From positions 1 to 11,506 of the forward strand of contig CAMXBB010000022.1 in the NCBI GenBank assembly GCA_947179265.1: 11,506 nucleotides of DNA, given 5' to 3'. Shown piece after piece: positions 7,021 to 11,506 of the stretch. Numbering within the stretch: position 1 is the first letter of the stretch; each line of letters opens with the position of its first letter. Made by a program: the position numbers and the translations under genes. The DNA is from an uncultured Bacillota bacterium (GTDB lineage Bacteria; Bacillota_I; Bacilli_A; RF39; UBA660). The notes under the pieces were generated by a model. It searched no databases, had not been told where the DNA came from, and saw only the letters and a list, made by a program, of their open reading frames with translations.

Positions 7021-8226
7021 TTTCTTTGACTTTACAATCTTTTGTGGTAACATTTCTCTCTTCATATAGTATTCTGTATCGACAGGTAACTCTTTTTCTT
7101 TCAATCTATTTACAATAAACTCTGTAAATATTTCATAGATTATTGTAAAACATGGAACACCTATTAGAAGCCCTACTATTCCAAATAATCCACCAAATAA
7201 AGTAATAGCGAATAAAACCCAGAAACTAGGTAATCCCGTAGCTTGCTTTTGAATTCTTGGAGTAATCAAATTACCATCTATTTGTTGTAATACTAATATG
7301 AATAGGATGAATGTAATTGCTCTAACTGGACTAACCAAGCTAATCAATATCGCAGATGGTACAGTTCCAATATAAGGTCCAAAATAAGGGATTAAATCCG
7401 TAAGACCAATTATAACAGCTATCAATAAAGGATAAGGAAATTTAAATATTATCAAAAATAAGAAAGTCGTTAAAGCAACTAAAGACGAATCACATACCTT
7501 ACCAATCATAAATTGAACAAATACATGATTGATATGTTTTACTTCATCAATAAAATGATTTACACTCTTAACTTCAAATAAAGAATACAAGGTCTTTCTA
7601 ATACCAGCTCCAAAGTTCTTAGTATTAGCTAGAATATATACCGCAAATACAGTACCAATAACTAGATTAAAGATGAATTGAGCAACACTAAATAATCCAC
7701 TACTCAATTTATTAAAGACTGTATCAGCAAATGGTAAAATAATATTATTTAAAGCCGTTGTAACATATTCTACAACATTATCATAATTAGCAACTACTGA
7801 TGCTTGTAAATCTGATTTATCCTTTAAATAATCTAAAATCCAGTTTTCAGCATCTTTCAAGTAAATTGGAGCATTAACAATCAATGATTCAATACTTTCA
7901 ATCAATTGTGGAATTATAATACTAATCAAAGTCGCTAAAACACCTATAATAATCGCAATAGTAAAAGTTATACTTAGATTTCTTCTAACCGAATCTTTTT
8001 CAACTTTATTCAAAACCTTCTTATCGAAGAAATTAACTATCGGATGCATTATATAAGCTAATACAAACCCAAAAATTAATGGCATAAGAATATTAACTAA
8101 TCCTAGCAAGGCATCAACAAAAATCTTATAATTAAATACACAAAAAGTAAACAGTATACATGCTGCCATAACGAAGAAAGCTGTTATACCAACTTGAACA
8201 ATCTTATTATGCCAAATCTTCTTCAT
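7006..8226 (-). CDS. AI-2E/PerM-family membrane transporter
   Basis: The protein has 406 residues from ATG at 8226. That start is chosen over the in-frame ATG at 8244 because AGGTGA is spaced correctly before 8226, and the upstream ATG overlaps the -10 box. It has the usual layout of this family: helices at about 12-33, 40-66 and 84-105, an outside domain at about 106-180, a helix at about 181-203, then a dense helical block from about 240 to 365. The family hallmark DLIPYFGPYIGTVP (277-290) and a downstream segment with QQIDGNLITPRI are present. The C-terminus is a basic cytoplasmic tail. Despite the family name, members have varied or unknown roles, including Na+/H+ exchange and sporulation-associated proteins such as YtvI, so the substrate is not predictable. 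It stands alone, with its own promoter and terminator, divergent from the germination operon. Confidence 0.9.
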   Translation of the reverse strand: MKKIWHNKIVQVGITAFFVMAACILFTFCVFNYKIFVDALLGLVNILMPLIFGFVLAYIMHPIVNFFDKKVLNKVEKDSVRRNLSITFTIAIIIGVLATLISIIIPQLIESIESLIVNAPIYLKDAENWILDYLKDKSDLQASVVANYDNVVEYVTTALNNIILPFADTVFNKLSSGLFSVAQFIFNLVIGTVFAVYILANTKNFGAGIRKTLYSLFEVKSVNHFIDEVKHINHVFVQFMIGKVCDSSLVALTTFLFLIIFKFPYPLLIAVIIGLTDLIPYFGPYIGTVPSAILISLVSPVRAITFILFILVLQQIDGNLITPRIQKQATGLPSFWVLFAITLFGGLFGIVGLLIGVPCFTIIYEIFTEFIVNRLKEKELPVDTEYYMKREMLPQKIVKSKKVSDK

Positions 8227-8242
8227 ATTATCACCTACTAAC

Positions 8243-8271
8243 ATTATAAGAAAAATATATCAAAAAGTAAA
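8243..8271 (-). promoter_or_regulatory. Promoter of the AI-2E-family gene (sigma-A like)
   Basis: On the minus strand TTTACT (8271-8266) and a perfect TATAAT (8248-8243) are separated by 17 bp, giving 4/6 and 6/6 matches to vegetative sigma-A boxes. The -10 ends 16 nt before the chosen start codon, and the Shine-Dalgarno AGGTGA lies between them, so the leader would be about 10 nt. Confidence 0.65.
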
Positions 8272-8297
8272 TAACATCGCAACTTTTGAACATAATA
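8268..8297 (+). promoter_or_regulatory. Candidate forespore (sigma-G-like) promoter of the ger operon
   Basis: TAAATA (8268-8273) and CATAATA (8291-8297) are separated by 17 bp. The sigma-G consensus in Bacillus is about TGAATA, 17-18 bp, CATACTA, so the match is 5/6 and 6/7. GerA-type operons are known to be sigma-G dependent, which fits. A caution is that the predicted RNA start, near 8304, would fall in or just before the GGTGA Shine-Dalgarno (8303-8307), giving a leader of about 9 nt. The boxes are AT-rich and could match by chance. Its -35 overlaps the -35 of the divergent promoter. Confidence 0.4.
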
Positions 8298-8312
8298 ATA
8301 TTGGTGAAACAT

Positions 8313-9692
8313 ATGAAATACATCTCAAGTATTGTAAGTGATTATCAAAATGTGAATGATCTTGTCACAAAAAAGGTTAAACGTCTTTATCTTTTCTATT
8401 TAGAAACATTATGTGATCAAGATAAAATCAATGAATATATCTTAGATTTCTCTAATGCTTTTAAACTTCCTAAAGATGTGAAAAAATTACTTCCTAGTCC
8501 AAATCTGAAAGATATAACATCCTATAAAGAATTAAAGGAATTCTTGGAGAATGGATTTACAATAGTTATTGATGGTAATAAAGCTTTTGCAATTGAAACC
8601 AAAGCTGATCTTACTAGAGCTGTTGAATCCCCTAGTACTGAACCAACTCTTTATGGTGCAAAGGATTCTTTAAATGAAAATTATCAAACTAATCTAGGAC
8701 TTATAAAGAGAAGAATAAAATCTAACCATCTTAAAAATGATGAATTTACTGTTGGAAGATATTCTAAAACTAAAGTAAGCACTCTTTATATAGATACAAT
8801 TGTAAAAGAAGAATTGGTTACAGAGATTAATCAAAAGTTAGAAAACATTGATATTGATGGTATCAATGATATTGGTGAATTAAAAGTATTCTTAAATAAA
8901 GATAGCAAGAATTTCTTCCCAGCAATTAGGATAACTGAAAGACCTGACGTTATAAGTAAATCCTTACTTGAAGGAAAAGTAATTATTATCATGGATACAT
9001 CACCATATGCTCTAATTCTTCCTTCATTCCTTGTCGATTTCATAAACCCAATAAGTGATGATTATACAAAGAGTATAAACGTTAACTTTTTAAAAACTTT
9101 ACGTTTCTTCTGTTTACTTCTATCAATAATAACTCCAGCTTTATATATTGCAATCACTTGTTTTAATCATGAAACAATACCAACTAATCTGCTAATAAAC
9201 TTCCAAGCTCAAAGAGAAAAAGTTCCCTTTCCTTCAATTGTCGAATGTATTATTACTTTAATAACATGTGAGATTTTAAGAGAAAGTGACATTCGTTTCC
9301 CATCAAAGTATGGTTCAGCAATTTCCATACTAGGTGGTCTAGTATTAGGTGAATCTGCTGTATCAGCAGGTCTTATATCACCTATCATGATTATAATAGT
9401 TGCAATCACCTTTATATCCAGTATGATATTTTCTGATCTAGAAGTTATGAATGCTATTAGAGCTTGGAGATTTATATTCCTTATAATCGCATCCTTCTTT
9501 GGACTTTATGGAGTAGGTCTGGCATTCATCATATTTATTAGTAATCTTGCAAGTTATGAAACATACAATAAACCTTATCTATTCCCTATCTCTCCATTCG
9601 ATTTAACATATATCAAAGAAACAATATTTAAAATGCGTAATGATAAACGAAGTAAAATGTTAAGTAAAAATATCATCAAAGGAGAAAAATAA
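8313..9692 (+). CDS. gerAA: Spore germination receptor subunit A, GerA family
   Basis: The protein has 459 residues from ATG at 8313, preceded by GGTGA; an in-frame TTG at 8286 has no such site. It is the A subunit of a GerA-type nutrient germinant receptor of the inner spore membrane. The N-terminal cytoplasmic domain (about 1-255) contains the hallmark segment around R102, E105, P107, E110 and G115, ending N127 with KRRI (132-135), and the RPDVI...EGK segment (210-222). The C-terminal half holds several membrane helices (about 262-283, 336-354, 358-378, 386-412) with the conserved ILRES.IRFPS..GSAISILGGLVLGESAVSAG run (321-353) and a final PYLFP. All regions expected for the family are present, so it looks intact; it is slightly short. 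The symbol marks the family, not proven orthology to one Bacillus receptor. It overlaps the next gene by 1 nt. Confidence 0.95.
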   Translation: MKYISSIVSDYQNVNDLVTKKVKRLYLFYLETLCDQDKINEYILDFSNAFKLPKDVKKLLPSPNLKDITSYKELKEFLENGFTIVIDGNKAFAIETKADLTRAVESPSTEPTLYGAKDSLNENYQTNLGLIKRRIKSNHLKNDEFTVGRYSKTKVSTLYIDTIVKEELVTEINQKLENIDIDGINDIGELKVFLNKDSKNFFPAIRITERPDVISKSLLEGKVIIIMDTSPYALILPSFLVDFINPISDDYTKSINVNFLKTLRFFCLLLSIITPALYIAITCFNHETIPTNLLINFQAQREKVPFPSIVECIITLITCEILRESDIRFPSKYGSAISILGGLVLGESAVSAGLISPIMIIIVAITFISSMIFSDLEVMNAIRAWRFIFLIIASFFGLYGVGLAFIIFISNLASYETYNKPYLFPISPFDLTYIKETIFKMRNDKRSKMLSKNIIKGEK

Positions 9693-10663
9693 TGAAAAAA
9701 ATTATTATTATATTTTTGAGTATTTTATTAACAGGATGCTACAACTATAATGAATTAAATACCGTAGGTATTGCTTCTTCTATTCTATTCGATTACCAAG
9801 ATAACGAATATAAGGTTACTGTTCAAATAAGTGGTGAAGAAGAATCAGAAGTTATAGAAGGAAAAGGAAAGAACGTTAGTGAAGCCTTAAATCAAGCAAA
9901 TCAATTATCCGACAAAATGCTTTCATTTTATCATCTAAAGGCAGTATTTGTTACTCCATCAGTCGATATAAAAGATGTATTATTATACCTAATAAGAAAT
10001 CCAAGAGTTAATAATAGTTTTTATGTTCTCTATACTAACGATGCTGAGATTATAAAAAAGAATGAAGATACCGATGTTGGATTTGACATCAATAACATGT
10101 TAAGAAAAGAATTAGATTATACATTCTTTGATATATCATCTTCGATATATAATGACAATATTGATTTCTATTTACCAATAATAGATAAAGAATTACATAT
10201 TGAAGGAATCATGCCATATGACAAATACCAATCTACTACTCCACTTAATTTGGATGATGTAAATATCTTTAGAATATTGCAAAATGATATCGACTCATTC
10301 ATAAGTGCCAGATGTGGTGATGGGATGATGGAAGTCAATATCAATAACGTTGATACCAAATTTAAAATCGATAAAAATGTTGAAATTAATATTGATATGA
10401 AAGTAAGTATCGTTGAATATGATTCAGATATTAAAAATTATGATCGTGATGGCATTCTAAAATTGGAATCAATAATCAATAGTGAGACTGAAGAATTAGT
10501 TGATGAGTTTATAAAAAAACTTCAAGACAATAATGCCGATATTTTAGGAATCAATAGATATATTTATAATAAAAATCATAATTTAGATAATACCTGGAAA
10601 AACTATGATTACAAAATAAATGTAAATAGTAAAATCAATAAGAAAGGGCTTATTCTAGAATGA
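9692..10663 (+). CDS. gerAC: Spore germination lipoprotein subunit C, Ger(x)C family
   Basis: This 323-residue lipoprotein has a hydrophobic signal (4-13) and lipobox LTGC, with the lipidated cysteine at C16. The following YNYNELNTVGIAS corresponds to the conserved start of mature GerC proteins. The C-terminal third carries the family pattern 'KKLQDNNADILGI' (about 273-285), then a W and an ending in I..KG. GerC is anchored on the outer face of the inner spore membrane and is needed, with subunits A and B, for a working germinant receptor. Its start lies in TAATG, sharing one base with the gerA stop, with GGAG 7 nt before. Its stop overlaps the next start as ATGA. It is shorter than many homologues (about 370-400 residues), with no break visible. 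Confidence 0.92.
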   Translation: MKKIIIIFLSILLTGCYNYNELNTVGIASSILFDYQDNEYKVTVQISGEEESEVIEGKGKNVSEALNQANQLSDKMLSFYHLKAVFVTPSVDIKDVLLYLIRNPRVNNSFYVLYTNDAEIIKKNEDTDVGFDINNMLRKELDYTFFDISSSIYNDNIDFYLPIIDKELHIEGIMPYDKYQSTTPLNLDDVNIFRILQNDIDSFISARCGDGMMEVNINNVDTKFKIDKNVEINIDMKVSIVEYDSDIKNYDRDGILKLESIINSETEELVDEFIKKLQDNNADILGINRYIYNKNHNLDNTWKNYDYKINVNSKINKKGLILE

Positions 10664-11506
10664 AAAAAGAATTCAATTTTTTAAATTATTTTAATATGCG
10701 CTCTTTCTTCCTAGGTATCGGATTATCAAGAATTATATCTAGTACTAAAGAGATGTTCTTCTTATCAATTATATTAGGTACAATAATAGGAATACTCATA
10801 TTAAAAGTATTTAATATGAGTTTAAAAAACAGAATGATTAATGTTGTAATAACATCCATATTTTTTGTTATATCATTAATGGTATTAAGTAATATGATAT
10901 CATCGATGTATTTAACAGAAATGCCAAAACTTATGGTTGGAATACCGATAATAATAGTAATTATTTATATTCTAAAACAACAAGAAAAAGTAATATTTCG
11001 TATAACTAATGTTTTGATTGTCATAAATATAACACTATTCGTAATATCAATCTTCGCCTTACTACCTTATGTAAAGCTAATAAACTTCTCATATAGTAAT
11101 ACTAGTATCAATAATATTCTAATGTCGGCATTAGAATATGCTTTACTATCAACTACACCAATATTTATATCAAAGGATGAAAAGCATAAAGATATATCAG
11201 TTATAAAGACTTATGTTATATCATCAATGACTATGATGATATTATTTGCTATAACATTAGGTATATTAGGCTCTAATATGGTTGGAGTTTATCGTTATCC
11301 AGAATATATTATTCTAAAGAAGATTACTTTATTTAATAATTCAGCAAATCTAGAAAATATTATTTGCTTCTATTGGATATTTGATGTTTTAATGTTCTTA
11401 ATAACATGCGCTAATAGAATAAAAAACATTATTGGATTTAAGAAAACATCAATTCTAGTAACAATATTACTTCTGATAACAAGTTATTTTAATAGTGATT
11501 ATATAT
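10660..11506 (+). CDS. gerAB: Spore germination receptor subunit B, GerAB-type permease (cut by window end)
   Basis: The frame is open from ATG at 10660, overlapping the gerC stop by 4 nt, for 282 codons to the right edge. The family averages about 360 residues, so roughly the last quarter is outside. The visible protein is almost entirely hydrophobic, with about seven membrane helices (roughly 33-49, 59-80, 92-104, 113-137, 180-205, 235-250, 262-275). A loop at about 211-235 reads R.PEYIILKKI...N..NLENII and corresponds to the conserved P....R.I....ER.E region of GerAB proteins of the APC superfamily, which bind amino acid or other germinants. The N-terminus is divergent from common GerAB starts. 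Identification rests on hydrophobicity, this loop and the operon order, so it is strong by context and moderate by sequence. Whether more ger genes follow cannot be seen. Confidence 0.85.
   Translation, partial: MKKEFNFLNYFNMRSFFLGIGLSRIISSTKEMFFLSIILGTIIGILILKVFNMSLKNRMINVVITSIFFVISLMVLSNMISSMYLTEMPKLMVGIPIIIVIIYILKQQEKVIFRITNVLIVINITLFVISIFALLPYVKLINFSYSNTSINNILMSALEYALLSTTPIFISKDEKHKDISVIKTYVISSMTMMILFAITLGILGSNMVGVYRYPEYIILKKITLFNNSANLENIICFYWIFDVLMFLITCANRIKNIIGFKKTSILVTILLLITSYFNSDYI

Noticed and set aside
8831..9409. Two short minus-strand frames inside gerA
   Set aside because: They are shadows of the gerA coding strand; no Shine-Dalgarno or motif was seen.
1..11506. CRISPR arrays, tRNA or rRNA genes, insertion sequences, phage or defence genes
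   Set aside because: I saw no spaced direct repeats, no cloverleaf-like segments, no transposase motifs and no terminal inverted repeats. Intergenic gaps are all under 100 nt.

Overview
The window is AT-rich and reads as a chromosomal segment of a low-GC, endospore-forming member of the Bacillota. The reasons are a spore-germinant receptor operon, a PASTA-domain Ser/Thr kinase with its PP2C phosphatase, Shine-Dalgarno sites of the AGGTGG/GGAGG type, and U-tract hairpin terminators. TGA is a real stop in several places, including ATGA start/stop overlaps, so the code is not the mycoplasma one. A precise taxon cannot be read from the window. The divergent rpe and the tight packing would suit an uncultured gut Bacilli or Clostridia lineage, but that is inference.

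Layout. Everything from 1 to about 8,250 is on the minus strand and everything after that is on the plus strand. Reading the minus strand in its own direction there are four transcription units. (i) 8226-7006 is a single gene for an AI-2E/PerM-family membrane protein, with its own promoter and terminator. (ii) 6927-1921 is a tightly coupled operon, rlmN-prpC-prkC-rsgA-rpe, with junctions of -4, -4, +3 and -4 nt, closed by a strong hairpin. (iii) 1849-1073 is one YcxB-like membrane protein with a charged tail, again with its own terminator. (iv) 993 to the left edge is an ABC exporter ATPase followed by an FtsX/MacB-type permease that runs off the window. On the plus strand, 8313 to the right edge is a gerA-type operon in the order GerA-GerC-GerB, with GerB cut by the window end.

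How the genes work together. The central operon joins translation quality (RlmN methylates rRNA and tRNA; RsgA matures the 30S subunit) to a cell-wall-sensing kinase/phosphatase pair (PrkC/PrpC) and a pentose-phosphate enzyme (Rpe). RsgA is a known substrate of PrkC-type kinases in related bacteria, so the order makes functional sense. The germination operon encodes the inner-spore-membrane receptor that senses small-molecule germinants. PrkC is a separate germination sensor for muropeptides in Bacillus subtilis, so two possible germination inputs lie within about 3.2 kb. Most of the window is conserved housekeeping. I did not find a clearly new system. The points most worth checking are the overlapping divergent promoters before the ger operon with a sigma-G-like site, terminator hairpins that contain the stop codon in all three minus-strand cases, and a divergent Rpe active-site loop.
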